Assembly (NCBI RefSeq): GCF_023243075.1
Contig: NZ_JALKFZ020000194.1
Location: 1-41,152, forward strand
DNA from: Frankia sp. AiPa1
Lineage (GTDB): Bacteria; Actinomycetota; Actinomycetes; Frankiales; Frankiaceae
Direction of reading: 5' to 3'
DNA: 41,152 nt
The translations under genes and the position numbers were made by a program. Every line of letters starts with the position of its first letter. The stretch's first letter is position 1. The notes under the pieces are model-generated. The model was given only the letters and a program-made list of their open reading frames with translations. It made no database searches and had not been told where the DNA came from. Positions 14,809 through 23,028 of this stretch are shown piece by piece.

Positions 14809-14844
14809 CCGGCCCGGTCGCTTTCTCAGCGGCGACCGGGCCGG
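14809..14844 (+). terminator. Hairpin terminator after the XRE/DUF397 pair
   Basis: CCGGCCCGGTCGC (14809-14821) and GCGACCGGGCCGG (14832-14844) form a perfect 13-bp stem with a 10-nt loop, 36 bp after the DUF397 stop. No U-tract follows, as is usual in high-GC actinobacteria. Confidence 0.8.
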
Positions 14845-16014
14845 GCGGGACGAACGTCCCGGACCCTGGCGGACCCTCGCGGTCGTGCCGCGTGCCAGTT
14901 GGCCCTTGCGCAACGGCTCCCAGTCGCGCACTCTTGTAGACGTTCAGTCGATCCTCGTTGTTCAGGCGTTCACGCCCTTCTGGCCAGCGCTGTAGCGAGC
15001 GTTGTGGTCAGTGTTGTGGTCACGGCATGCTTGGGGTACGACGTTCGCGCCACGCATCGTGCGGGATGCGCCGGCGGACCGGTCGGTCCAAGCCTGGCGG
15101 GGCCGCGGACGTGGCGGCTGGCCACCCTCGTCCCCTGGACGGGTCAAGCGGGCTCGCGATGCCCGCCCACACGCGGAGGAGGGCAGTCGTCGTGACCATG
15201 GTGACCAGGTCTGACGGTGCGGCTACCCGCGCGCCGATCTCCGGCGCCACGGCCCGTGCGGACGCGCCGCCCGGCAGTTGTTGCCGTCCCCACGCCGCCG
15301 CCCTCTCCTCTGGGCTTTCCCTTTCTGCTTCCCAAGGACGCTGTCCGTCCACGCGGCGCCGCGTACCCGCCTGGCGCCGCGTGCCTGCGGGCGAGCATCG
15401 GGCCGGCCGGTCAGCCGGCGCCGTCCTGCCGGCGCCCTCCTAGCCAGCACCGCCGCGTTCCAGGGAGTCCTGCCCACCGCCGAGGCACCCGCCTCCCCGG
15501 GCCAGCCGCATCCGACGGGCCAGCCGCGTCCGACGAAGCCGCGGGCCCGAGGAGACAGCCGGGCGCCCGTGCGGCAGCGGCATCCGCCCAGGAGCCTGCC
15601 CGGCGCCGTCCGGCAGCCCCGTCCCCGCGAAGAGGCGCCCGCGGGCCACGTCTCGGCCGGCGGCGCCGTCCTCGCTCCCGGCAGTGGTGGCCGGACCCGC
15701 ACCCCGCGCGTCCGGACCACGCGAGTACAGCCGCCGCGGCCACCGCCTCCGCATCGGGATCCACGCCAGCATCGATGGTTTCGGGGCGAGTCGCCGGGAG
15801 CCGGGGGGTCGGACCGAGGACAGGGCAGGAACGCCAGCGGTCCGGCCGCTCGACGAGCACGCCAGCCGGCCCCAGGTCAACCCCAGCTAAACCTCAACCC
15901 ACCCTAAACACAACCAGTCCGCACCGGCCACATCGAATGCGGCCAACGGACCACCTGACCGGCCCTCCGTACGAGTACACCGTCCAGTTCCCCTGCCACC
16001 GGGAGGTGATCGCC
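14845..16014. other. 1.17-kb stretch without a convincing gene
   Basis: Several long open frames exist on both strands, but their products are Arg/Pro/Ala-rich and I see no domain; such frames arise by chance in this GC range. Visible structure is limited to a GTTGTGGTCA/GTTGTGGTCA near-tandem repeat around 15001-15021 and an 18-bp tandem repeat at 15500-15535 (encoding GQPHPT/GQPRPT in one frame). It may be decayed coding sequence or a long leader of the small gene at 16015. Confidence 0.4.
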
Positions 16015-16173
16015 GTGGCCACCGCCACGACCAACCTGCTCAACACTCCGATCGATGACCAACGCGTGGAACGGGTTCGTCGCGCCGCACTGTCGGCCTA
16101 CGTGGATGGCAAGATCAGCTTTGCGCAGGCGAACCTCCGGGTGCGCAAGGCCATCGAACGATTCACGGTGTGA
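16015..16173 (+). CDS. Small hypothetical protein (52 aa)
   Basis: A GTG at 16015 with GGGAGG (16001-16006) at 8-bp spacing opens a 52-residue frame: a short N-terminal tail, then RVERVRRAALSAYVDGKISF and AQANLRVRKAIERFTV, a clearly helical, soluble unit with good codon bias. A second in-frame GTG at 16006 overlaps the ribosome site and is less likely. I do not recognise a family. The pattern AYVDGKISFAQANLRVR resembles short actinobacterial proteins of unknown role. It is followed by hairpins and converges on the NAD-kinase-like gene. Confidence 0.6.
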   Translation: MATATTNLLNTPIDDQRVERVRRAALSAYVDGKISFAQANLRVRKAIERFTV

Positions 16174-16193
16174 CCGGTCGAGGCATACCCCGT

Positions 16194-16223
16194 GGACGGC
16201 GCCGGCCTCCAGCCGGCCCGTCC
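16194..16223. terminator. Hairpin between convergent genes
   Basis: GGACGG (16194-16199) pairs with CCGTCC (16218-16223) and GCCGGC (16201-16206) with GCCGGC (16212-16217), with one bulged base and a 5-nt loop. A second hairpin, GGGGCGG-TACG-CCGCCCC, follows near 16230-16250. They probably terminate transcription from both sides. Confidence 0.6.
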
Positions 16224-16301
16224 GCGGCGGGGGCGGTACGCCGCCCCGGCCGCCAGGTCGGCCTGCGCCCCTCCCGCCGCGCCCGCCGTCGCGGGTGACC
16301 G

Positions 16302-17258
16302 TCACAGCAGGCGCAGTCGGCGATCCGCCACGCCGACGGTAAGCCGCTGCCCCCAGGACAGTTCGATCGCGTCCGTCTCGATGCCGTCACCGAACACGAC
16401 CATCCGGTCCGACTCGACCAGCATTTCCAGCCGCGCCACCCCGGCCAGACGACCCTCGGTCCACGTGATGCCGGTCGCGGGCGACGGCCAGGCCTCACGC
16501 ACGAACCAGGCCAGCGCGTCGGCGGTGGGTGCCGGCAGCTCGATCTCACTGTGCCGCTGCGCCCAGACCGACCGACACCAGCCCGTCGCCCCCGTCCCGG
16601 TACCCACCAGCAGGCCGGACGAGGCCTGCCGCTCCGCCACCAGCCCATCGGGACCGACGGACGGCCGCGCGCCGGTGTCAGTCGGGACGCGCAGCACGTA
16701 CCGGGTGGTCTGATGCCCGGCGTTCCCGATGTACACCTCGTTGAGCGCGACGATCCGCTGGCCGTCATCGGAACGGGCCTCGACCATGGTGAGCTCCCCC
16801 GACCGCCTGCCGCCCGAGCCGGGCGAGCCGGGCGAAGAAGGCTTCAGCGCCGCCAGCAGAGCGGCTGCCTCCCCAGGACTGTGGCGGACCAGCACACCTG
16901 GCCCGCGCCCGGCGTCGGCGTCGGCGTTGATGCCGAGGACGGGCTGCCCGTCGAGGTATTTCGCCACGTTGGCGACCAGCCCGTCCTGGCCGACGCAGAT
17001 CACCACATCGTCCGGGGCGAACAGGAACCGGTCGAGGTCGGCCCGCTCGACCTCGCCGCGCCGCCAGTGTGCCGGGATCGCCGCGGCCACCGCCCGGCGG
17101 GCGGCCTCGGCCCCGTCGTGGACGGCCCGTACCTCAGCGAGTTCCCGCCCCCGGGTGCGCAGAAAGAACTCCGCCTGGCCGGAGGTACCGTGCCGGGCCA
17201 GCAGGTCGGCGTATTCGGTGCGCCGGTGCACGAGCACCGCGCGCGGCGCGAGGCTCAC
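16302..17258 (-). CDS. Diverged NAD(+)/ATP-NAD kinase-like protein
   Basis: A 318-residue protein with the outline of the NAD kinase fold. VICVGQDGLVANVAKYL (86-102) replaces the usual GGDGT motif by GQDG but keeps the catalytic Asp. QPVLGIN (105-111) matches the next conserved strand. ALNEVYIG (171-178) matches the dinucleotide-binding NE-containing segment. GLLVGTGTGATGW (215-227) corresponds to the TPTGSTAY region. The kinase phosphorylates NAD to NADP; because two motifs are altered, activity or substrate may differ. Its GTG start overlaps the SPFH gene stop (GTGA at 17255-17258), so the two are coupled. The pair is divergent from an NrtR-like regulator, which fits a link to NAD metabolism. 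Confidence 0.78.
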   Translation of the reverse strand: MSLAPRAVLVHRRTEYADLLARHGTSGQAEFFLRTRGRELAEVRAVHDGAEAARRAVAAAIPAHWRRGEVERADLDRFLFAPDDVVICVGQDGLVANVAKYLDGQPVLGINADADAGRGPGVLVRHSPGEAAALLAALKPSSPGSPGSGGRRSGELTMVEARSDDGQRIVALNEVYIGNAGHQTTRYVLRVPTDTGARPSVGPDGLVAERQASSGLLVGTGTGATGWCRSVWAQRHSEIELPAPTADALAWFVREAWPSPATGITWTEGRLAGVARLEMLVESDRMVVFGDGIETDAIELSWGQRLTVGVADRRLRLL

Positions 17259-18370
17259 CGCCGCGCCTCGCCACCGCCGGACCGCGCGCCCGCGCCGCCA
17301 CCGGGAGATCCACCCGCCAGCGCGCCCGGACCGCCGGGAGCACCGCCGCGGACGAACCGGGCCAGCAGCTCGGTGACCATGTCGGGGGTGATGGTGAGTG
17401 CGCCGATCGACGGCAGGTGGTCGGCGAGGTCGCGTACGGCCAGGGCGACCATCGCCGAGGTGTCGAGCCCGGTGACGGCGGCGACCCGCGCGGCCTCGGT
17501 GTCCGCCTCGGCCTGCCCGAGCAGACGCACCGCCTCGGCGCGGGCCGCCGCCTCCACCCGCACCCGCTGCGCCTGTGCTCGGGCGGCGGTCTCGGTGCGC
17601 TGTGCCTCGGCCTGCGCTGTGATGTGCGCGGCGGCGGCCTGCTCGGTCATCCGGCGCTGCTCGTTGGCGCCCTCCTGCGTGACCAGACGCTCCGCCCGCA
17701 CCGCGAGTTCGATCTTGCTCTGCAGTTCGTTCTCGGCGATCCGTCGCTCCTGCTCGGCCGCGAGTGCGCGCCGCCCGTAGGTGGCCCGGTCGGCCTCGGA
17801 CTGGATCTGCTCCCGGGCCGGCATGCACAGCGCCTTCTCCACGTCCGGTGTCGGCCGCACCGCGATGACCCGCACCCCGGCGACCGCGATACCGGTCTGG
17901 ACCAGCCGCGCGTCCGAGCGCAGCCCCTCGGTCACCCGCCCCCGGATGACCGGGACGCTCTCGGCGAGCGCGGTGGTCAGCGGCGTGCGGGCGAGCAGGT
18001 CCGAGGCGTACTGCTGCGCCGTCTCAGTGATCATGCCGCCGAGCTGGTCGAGCGGCTTCTCCCGCCAGGTGCCGAGCTCCGGGTCGATGCCGAAGTCGAG
18101 CCGGGCCGCGGCAAGCGCCGGATCCGCGATCCGGTAGGTCACCGTGGCCTGCACCGCCACGTCCTGAAAGTCGGAGGTCCGGGCGTGGAACAGCAGCGCG
18201 AGCTCCCGGTCGTCGACCGGCACCTCGCTGATCACCGCCGTACGCGGCCGGTACCAGAACACAAGCCCCACGCCCTCGTGGGCGACCGTCGTGCCCCGCT
18301 GGTGGCGGACGTAGGCCGTCGGCCGGCCTCGCAGGTGGCACAGAAACGGCACGCGGCTGATGTCCGCCAT
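17255..18370 (-). CDS. SPFH/band-7 domain protein
   Basis: A 371-residue protein. Residues about 20-200 form the SPFH (stomatin/prohibitin/flotillin) domain: VGLVFWYRPRTAVISEVPVD, then FQDVAVQATVTYRIADP. Residues about 200-300 are a long Ala/Glu/Arg-rich coiled coil (EQERRIAENELQSKIELAVR and ERLVTQEGANEQRRM), as in flotillins. The C-terminus is a Gly-rich tail. No N-terminal membrane helix is visible, unlike many SPFH proteins, so membrane attachment would be peripheral or by partners. The ATG at 18370 has a GGGGAGG site. The family builds oligomeric membrane scaffolds. It is the first gene of an overlapping pair with the NAD-kinase-like gene, behind two inverted repeats shared with the divergent NrtR-like gene. 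Confidence 0.88.
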   Translation of the reverse strand: MADISRVPFLCHLRGRPTAYVRHQRGTTVAHEGVGLVFWYRPRTAVISEVPVDDRELALLFHARTSDFQDVAVQATVTYRIADPALAAARLDFGIDPELGTWREKPLDQLGGMITETAQQYASDLLARTPLTTALAESVPVIRGRVTEGLRSDARLVQTGIAVAGVRVIAVRPTPDVEKALCMPAREQIQSEADRATYGRRALAAEQERRIAENELQSKIELAVRAERLVTQEGANEQRRMTEQAAAAHITAQAEAQRTETAARAQAQRVRVEAAARAEAVRLLGQAEADTEAARVAAVTGLDTSAMVALAVRDLADHLPSIGALTITPDMVTELLARFVRGGAPGGPGALAGGSPGGGAGARSGGGEARR

Positions 18371-18413
18371 GGCTGCCTCCCCTGTGATCAGCGCCCCGGC
18401 TGATCGCCCTCGT

Positions 18414-18434
18414 TTATCGTCGAGATGACGATAA
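18414..18434. promoter_or_regulatory. NrtR-type operator 1
   Basis: TTATCGTC (18414-18421), a GAGAT spacer and GACGATAA (18427-18434) form a perfect 8+8 bp dyad. GTC-N-GAC-centred dyads with AT-rich flanks fit the operators known for NrtR regulators. It lies 44 bp upstream of the SPFH start codon. Confidence 0.78.
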
Positions 18435-18448
18435 GGCGAGATCCCCCT

Positions 18449-18467
18449 TCTCGTCAAGGTGACGAGA
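18449..18467. promoter_or_regulatory. NrtR-type operator 2
   Basis: TCTCGTCA (18449-18456), AGG and TGACGAGA (18460-18467) form a perfect 8+8 bp dyad related to operator 1 by its TCGTC/GACGA core. The centres are 34 bp apart. It ends 12 bp before the NrtR-like ATG (18480), so binding there would repress the regulator itself. Confidence 0.75.
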
Positions 18468-18479
18468 TAGGGTGCGGTC

Positions 18480-19307
18480 ATGCCGCCATCCAGTGATCCG
18501 CGGGCGCCGAGAGAAGCAGCCGGAGAGCCCTGGCTGCCGGATGGCGTCGTACCGGTCGCGCTCAGCGTCGACCTCGTGCTACTGACCGTCCGCGACGACG
18601 AACTGGCCGTCCTGCTGGTGCGCCGCGGCATCGACCCGTATCTCGGCGGGTGGGCCCTGCCCGGCGGGTTCGTCCGCCCGGGAGAGGACCTCGCCGACGC
18701 CGCGGTGCGGGAGCTTGCCGAGGAGACGGGCGTTCGCCACCCGCCCACGCACCTCGAGCAGCTCGCGACCTACGGTGCTCCCGGACGCGACCCGCGCGGC
18801 CGCGTCGTCACCGTCGCGTTCCTCGCGCTGGTGCCACAGTCGCGTTCACCGGTCGCCGGCACCGACGCGGCCGCGAGCGGATGGGCGCCCATCGCCACCA
18901 TCTCCGGCGTCGACTCCCCAGCCGGCAACCCGAGGACCGAGCTTGCCTTTGACCACGCGACGATCCTGGCCGACGGGCTGGAGCGGGCCCGGTCCAAGAT
19001 CGAGTACAGTGCGGTTGCCACGGCGTTCTGCGAGCCCGAATTCACCGTCGCGGAGCTGCGCCGGATCTACGAGCTGGTCTGGGGATGCCGGCTGGACCCG
19101 CGCAACTTCCATCGCAAGGTGACCGGGACGGCGGGGTTCCTCATTCCGACCGGGCGCTTCACAGGTCGCGACGGGGGTCGACCCGCGGAGCTCTACCGGC
19201 GGGGAGATGCCGGGATACTCCATCCGGCGATGTTGCGGCCCGCGCAGGGGCGATCGGAGCGAAGCTCCACGGGGAGACGGCCGGGCGCCCGGGCGATCGG
19301 GGGGTGA
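18480..19307 (+). CDS. nrtR: NrtR-like Nudix regulator (possible ADP-ribose-sensing repressor)
   Basis: A 275-residue protein. Residues about 20-160 form a Nudix domain with a complete Nudix box (residues 63-85: G, then E69, R77 E78, E81 E82, G84). Residues about 175-245 form the winged-helix part typical of NrtR proteins (YSAVATAFCEPEFTVAELRR and YELVWGCRLDPRNFHRKV, ending GFLIPTG). In characterised NrtR proteins ADP-ribose binds the Nudix domain and releases DNA, which ties repression to NAD turnover. Many have lost catalysis, but here all consensus Nudix residues remain, so it may also hydrolyse its ligand. It is divergent from the SPFH/NAD-kinase-like pair, with two dyads between them. 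The last 40 residues are an unstructured tail. Confidence 0.85.
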   Translation: MPPSSDPRAPREAAGEPWLPDGVVPVALSVDLVLLTVRDDELAVLLVRRGIDPYLGGWALPGGFVRPGEDLADAAVRELAEETGVRHPPTHLEQLATYGAPGRDPRGRVVTVAFLALVPQSRSPVAGTDAAASGWAPIATISGVDSPAGNPRTELAFDHATILADGLERARSKIEYSAVATAFCEPEFTVAELRRIYELVWGCRLDPRNFHRKVTGTAGFLIPTGRFTGRDGGRPAELYRRGDAGILHPAMLRPAQGRSERSSTGRRPGARAIGG

Positions 19308-19498
19308 ACCCGGGCGGCCGGCCACGGCTACTGTCTCACCGAAAGCGCACGTGACATCACTTTCAGTTTGGAGTGTGGCACTGGAGTGAACGGGTGTCCG
19401 CACTCGAGGTGTGCGTCCCCATTGACACCCCTCCCGCACCATCCGCACATCCGTCACCCGAGGATCCGCAGGCCGGCGGGACGGCGGGACGGCGCAGG

Positions 19499-20617
19499 TC
19501 AGCCGAACTCGCGTACGGCCGCGCTGCGGTCGCCGTCGGGCCTGCGCCCGAAGTCGGAGGAGGCGGGCGGATCGGTGGTGACCCGACCCAGCGGACCGGG
19601 AGCAGCCGCGGGCGCGGAGCCGGTGCCCTCAGACGGAGCCGTGTCGATGCCGTCGCGCACAGCGGGATCGGCGCCCTCGCACGGCTCGGCGGCAGCGGCG
19701 GCGGCGGCGCCTTCGAGTTCGTCGACGGAGCGGTTGGCGGCCATACGGTCCCGGCCGAGCGCGACGATGCCGGCGGCGACCATGGTGAGGGCGAAGATGA
19801 AGGCGACGCGTTGCGGGCCGTCGGGTGCCGGTTCGTCGAAGAGCGTGACGCCGAGGGTCACCGGCAGGAAGGCGGACACCCCGCTGGTGACCGGGAAGGC
19901 GATGACCGCGGCACGGCCCTGCAGGCCGCGCTGCTGCAGGCCGAGAGCGAGCACCGAGAACAGCACCAGCAGGTACGGCGTCGGCGTGCTGAGCAGGTCG
20001 ACCAGGGTGGACTGGCCCTCCCGGCGCTCGTGGACGGCCAGGCCGATCTGACGGGTGGCCAGCGTCGCGATGGCGTAGCAGACACCGGCCGCGGCGCCGA
20101 AGCCGAAGGCGGTCGCGGCCACGCCCTCCCGGCGCGCGGCAAGATTGGCGAGGAAGGCGCAGAACAGGGCGAACAGCAGGCCCAGGACCAGAAACGCCAG
20201 CAGGACATCGGTGCTCGCCGAGGTTCCCACCTCGGCCCGGCGGGCGAACGCATAGGCCAGCAGACCGATGCCGGCGACCATCGACGCGACGCCAAGCCAG
20301 CCGTTGCGGCTGATGCGCTCGCCCAGGACCCGCTGGGCGAGCAGGGTAAAGACGATCATGTCGAGTGCCATCACCGGGGCGACCAGAGCCACCGGTGCGA
20401 CGGACAGGGCGGTGACCTCGAGCAGGAAGGAGCCGGCCTCGACGCCCAGCCCCAGCAACCAGAGCGGACGCAGTGCCAGCCGAGCGAGCAGACCAAGCCC
20501 GAGCCCGGAGCTGGCCTCCTCCTGCCGGGCCGCCCGGGCCTGCACCAGCGGGGCGATGCCGTACAGGCCGGCGGAGACCATCGCCGTCGGCAGCCCCACC
20601 AGCAGTGCCTTGCTCAT
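19499..20617 (-). CDS. DMT-superfamily (EamA-like) membrane transporter
   Basis: A 372-residue integral membrane protein with about nine to ten hydrophobic segments, such as LLVGLPTAMVSAGLYGIAPL, LGLGVEAGSFLLEVTAL and VLLAFLVLGLLFALFCAFL. Two internally similar halves are typical of drug/metabolite transporters. The soluble C-terminal 70 residues are Ala/Gly/Asp-rich. The ATG at 20617 (MSKALLVG) is preferred over the in-frame codon at 20740, because the extra 41 residues are Gly-rich and precede the first membrane helix. It lies downstream of, and in the same direction as, a glycosyltransferase, an epimerase and an aminotransferase. It may therefore flip or export a glycosylated product; that role is inferred. 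Confidence 0.85.
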   Translation of the reverse strand: MSKALLVGLPTAMVSAGLYGIAPLVQARAARQEEASSGLGLGLLARLALRPLWLLGLGVEAGSFLLEVTALSVAPVALVAPVMALDMIVFTLLAQRVLGERISRNGWLGVASMVAGIGLLAYAFARRAEVGTSASTDVLLAFLVLGLLFALFCAFLANLAARREGVAATAFGFGAAAGVCYAIATLATRQIGLAVHERREGQSTLVDLLSTPTPYLLVLFSVLALGLQQRGLQGRAAVIAFPVTSGVSAFLPVTLGVTLFDEPAPDGPQRVAFIFALTMVAAGIVALGRDRMAANRSVDELEGAAAAAAAEPCEGADPAVRDGIDTAPSEGTGSAPAAAPGPLGRVTTDPPASSDFGRRPDGDRSAAVREFG

Positions 20618-20797
20618 TGGAACGCCACCCTGGCCCTGCCCCCCTCCCGCAACGCCTGGTGCGCCCCGCACCTCCGGTACGCCCATGCCCCGCGGCACGC
20701 CCGCGACTGATTCACGCCCACCATCCGTACCAGTCAACACTGCCGGCGAGAGGAGGCATTCCGGACCTGGTGGGTGATCGGCCCAGGAGGTCGTGGC

Positions 20798-21970
20798 TCA
20801 CCAGTGGGCGCCGAAGCCGATCTGGGCCAGAGCGGCGTCGAAGGCCTGCTCCCACGCCTGCGGCCCGATGGCCACCCGGTGCGACGGTGGCTTGACCCGG
20901 TCGAGGCAGGCCAGCGCCGAGCGGGTCAGCGAGACCGGGTCGGTGTTGGTGACCTCCGCGTGCCCTCGTTCGAGCTCCTTCTGCAGGTTGTCCCGGCCAT
21001 GACCGGGCACGACGTCAAGGAGCAGCAGGTCCCGTCCGATCACGCGGGCCTCGCTGCAGGTGTCGCCGGACGAGGTGACCACCAGGTCGCTCGCGGCCAT
21101 GAGCGCCGGGATGCGGTCGGTGAAGCCGAACGGAATGACCTTGTGCTGCCGTTCGGCGAGCGCGGTGAGCCGGGCGGCCAGCTGCTTGTTCCGCCCGGCC
21201 ACGGCCAGGACGTAGATCCCGGCGCCGGCGAGCGCCGAGGCGCTCTCGACCAGCGGCCCGAGGCCCCAGGAACCGGACATCAGCAGCACGCACGGCGCAT
21301 CGGCGGGAATGCCGAGCGACGTGCGGGCCTCCTCCTGGGTCGGCGGCTCGTAGAACGGGGCGCGCACCGGGGTCGGCACCACCGAGACCAGCGCGTTCGG
21401 CGCGAACCGCCGCACGTAACGGGCGGCGGTCTGCGAGGTCACCAGATACAGGTCGGTGTTCTCGTGCACCCAGAGCCGGTGCACACAGCAGTCGGTGGAG
21501 AAGACCGCGGTGACCAGACCGGGAAACTCGGGCTTCACCCGACTGGTCGCCGCGGCTCCGGTCGCGAAGATGGAGATGACGAGATCGGTGGGTGTGGTGG
21601 CCAGCTCCTCGCGCAGGGCGGGAACGACGTAGCGGCTCGACGTCCGCTCAATGAGCCCGGCGAGCTTGCCGCCGGTGCGCATCTGCGAGAAGTGCACCGC
21701 GTCGTACAGGCCGGGCACGGCGAGCATCCCGCGGAAGACCTTCTCCCCGCGGGCGCCGTTGCGACCGCCGAGCATGCGCAGGCTGTCCGCGGTGCGCGCG
21801 TTCCAGCCGCGCCGCGTCAGCGAGGCACCGCACGCCTCGGCCATCACGTCGTGCCCCATGCCGAGCGACCCGGACAACAGCAGCGCGGACCCGCGCCGGG
21901 CAGGGGTCCCCGCCGCCGGATCGCCGTCCTCGGAAGGTCCGGTCACCGTCACACCACCGATCTGAGTCAT
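20798..21970 (-). CDS. Glycosyltransferase, MGDG synthase / GT28-like
   Basis: A 390-residue cytoplasmic or membrane-associated glycosyltransferase of GT-B fold. LLLSGSLGMGHDVMAEAC (residues about 30-47) matches the GGGH-type N-terminal motif of diacylglycerol glucosyltransferases. FSTDCCVHRLWVHENTDLYL matches the strand that carries the acceptor-side His. The C-terminal domain has VLLMSGSWGLGPL, VTSSGDTCSEARVIG and VVPGHGRDNLQKELERGHAEV, the donor-sugar binding pattern (PGQEEGN-like). It would transfer a sugar from UDP-sugar to a lipid or similar acceptor. It is the third gene of a minus-strand operon, 80 bp after the epimerase, which fits a role in making a modified glycolipid. Confidence 0.85.
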   Translation of the reverse strand: MTQIGGVTVTGPSEDGDPAAGTPARRGSALLLSGSLGMGHDVMAEACGASLTRRGWNARTADSLRMLGGRNGARGEKVFRGMLAVPGLYDAVHFSQMRTGGKLAGLIERTSSRYVVPALREELATTPTDLVISIFATGAAATSRVKPEFPGLVTAVFSTDCCVHRLWVHENTDLYLVTSQTAARYVRRFAPNALVSVVPTPVRAPFYEPPTQEEARTSLGIPADAPCVLLMSGSWGLGPLVESASALAGAGIYVLAVAGRNKQLAARLTALAERQHKVIPFGFTDRIPALMAASDLVVTSSGDTCSEARVIGRDLLLLDVVPGHGRDNLQKELERGHAEVTNTDPVSLTRSALACLDRVKPPSHRVAIGPQAWEQAFDAALAQIGFGAHW

Positions 21971-22050
21971 GCGTTCTGCATCATCGTCTGGATTTTCCAG
22001 CTGGTCAGGTTCTGGACGGCTCGGTCATTTTGATCATCGTTGCGCGGGAG

Positions 22051-23028
22051 TCATTCCGACGAGGCGGCGGACACATCGAGATCGTCGGCGCGCGGGACGG
22101 CCTGGGCCGGCGGACGCCGGTTCGCCAGGTACCACTCGACGTACTGCCGGACGCCGTCGGCGAACGGTGTGGTGGGGCGCCAGCCGAGCAGGTCGAGCGC
22201 CCGGCGGGCGGACACCTCCCGGCCGCGGAAGTCCCCGGGCCGGGCCGGCACATGCTCGATGGTCGTCCCGGGGAAATAGCGACAGACCGTCTGGGCCATC
22301 TCCAGCACGCTGACCGCTTCGGCGCCCTCCAGGGCGAGCGTCGTGTTCTCCGCCTCGGGCCGCAGCGCGAGCACATGCGCGTCGGCCAGGTCCCGGACGA
22401 ACACGTAGTTGCGGAACTGCTGGCCGTCTCCGGCGACGGTGAGTGACTCGCCGTCGAGGGCCTTGCGGACGAAGCGGGCGAGGACCAGCTCGTCGCGCAT
22501 GCCGGGGCCGTACGGGATGCCGTAGCGCAGGATCGTGAACGGCAGCCCGTAGGTCTGCTGGTAGCTGTGCAGCAGCAACTCGGCGGCGAGCTTCGTCGAG
22601 GTGTAGACGTGCCCGGCGCGGGCGAGGGTGATCTCGGCATCCTCGGTGAGCGCGGCGGGATCCGAGCGCTCCCCGACCGCGCCGTACACCCAGACGGTGC
22701 TGGCGAACAGCACCCGGCCCACCTTCGCCGCCCGGGCCGCCTCGCAGACGTTGCCGGTGCCCTCGACGTTGAGGCGCACCGTGCGGGCGGGGTCGGCGTA
22801 GGCGAAGTCCACGTTGGACATGCCCGCGATGTGGAACACGGCGTCGGCGCCGCGCAACGCCGCGGTGAGCCCAGGCAGGTCCAGGACGTCCACCTGCAGA
22901 CTGGTCGCCCGTGGATCACTCGGACCCGCGTCGACGTCGAGGGAGACGACCTCGTGCCCGGCGTCGAGCAGCCGGTCGACGACATGGCTACCGATGAAGC
23001 CGGAGCCTCCGGTAACGGCGATCTTCAT
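22051..23028 (-). CDS. NAD-dependent sugar-nucleotide epimerase/dehydratase
   Basis: A 325-residue extended SDR protein. KIAVTGGSGFIGSHVVDRLL opens the Rossmann fold (TGGSGFIGS at about 6-14). VNVDFAYADP and LFASTVWVYGAVGE mark the Ser/Thr strand. The catalytic YTSTK variant (VYTSTKLAAELLL) provides Tyr and Lys. ILRYGIPYGPG is the usual substrate-loop motif. The ATG at 23028 overlaps the aminotransferase stop (ATGA), so translation is coupled. Upstream in-frame codons are rejected because they precede the glycine motif by 33 extra residues. It likely epimerises or dehydrates an NDP-hexose. Which sugar is made is unknown. Confidence 0.93.
   Translation of the reverse strand: MKIAVTGGSGFIGSHVVDRLLDAGHEVVSLDVDAGPSDPRATSLQVDVLDLPGLTAALRGADAVFHIAGMSNVDFAYADPARTVRLNVEGTGNVCEAARAAKVGRVLFASTVWVYGAVGERSDPAALTEDAEITLARAGHVYTSTKLAAELLLHSYQQTYGLPFTILRYGIPYGPGMRDELVLARFVRKALDGESLTVAGDGQQFRNYVFVRDLADAHVLALRPEAENTTLALEGAEAVSVLEMAQTVCRYFPGTTIEHVPARPGDFRGREVSARRALDLLGWRPTTPFADGVRQYVEWYLANRRPPAQAVPRADDLDVSAASSE

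Noticed and set aside
15217..15936. Long plus-strand frame leading into the 52-residue ORF
   Set aside because: It encodes only Arg/Pro/Ala-rich low-complexity sequence, and a good ribosome site lies right before the short ORF.
19373..20710. 445-residue plus-strand frame over the transporter gene
   Set aside because: It is antisense to a clear membrane protein; its composition (Gly/Gln/Asp/Arg) is that of a shadow frame.
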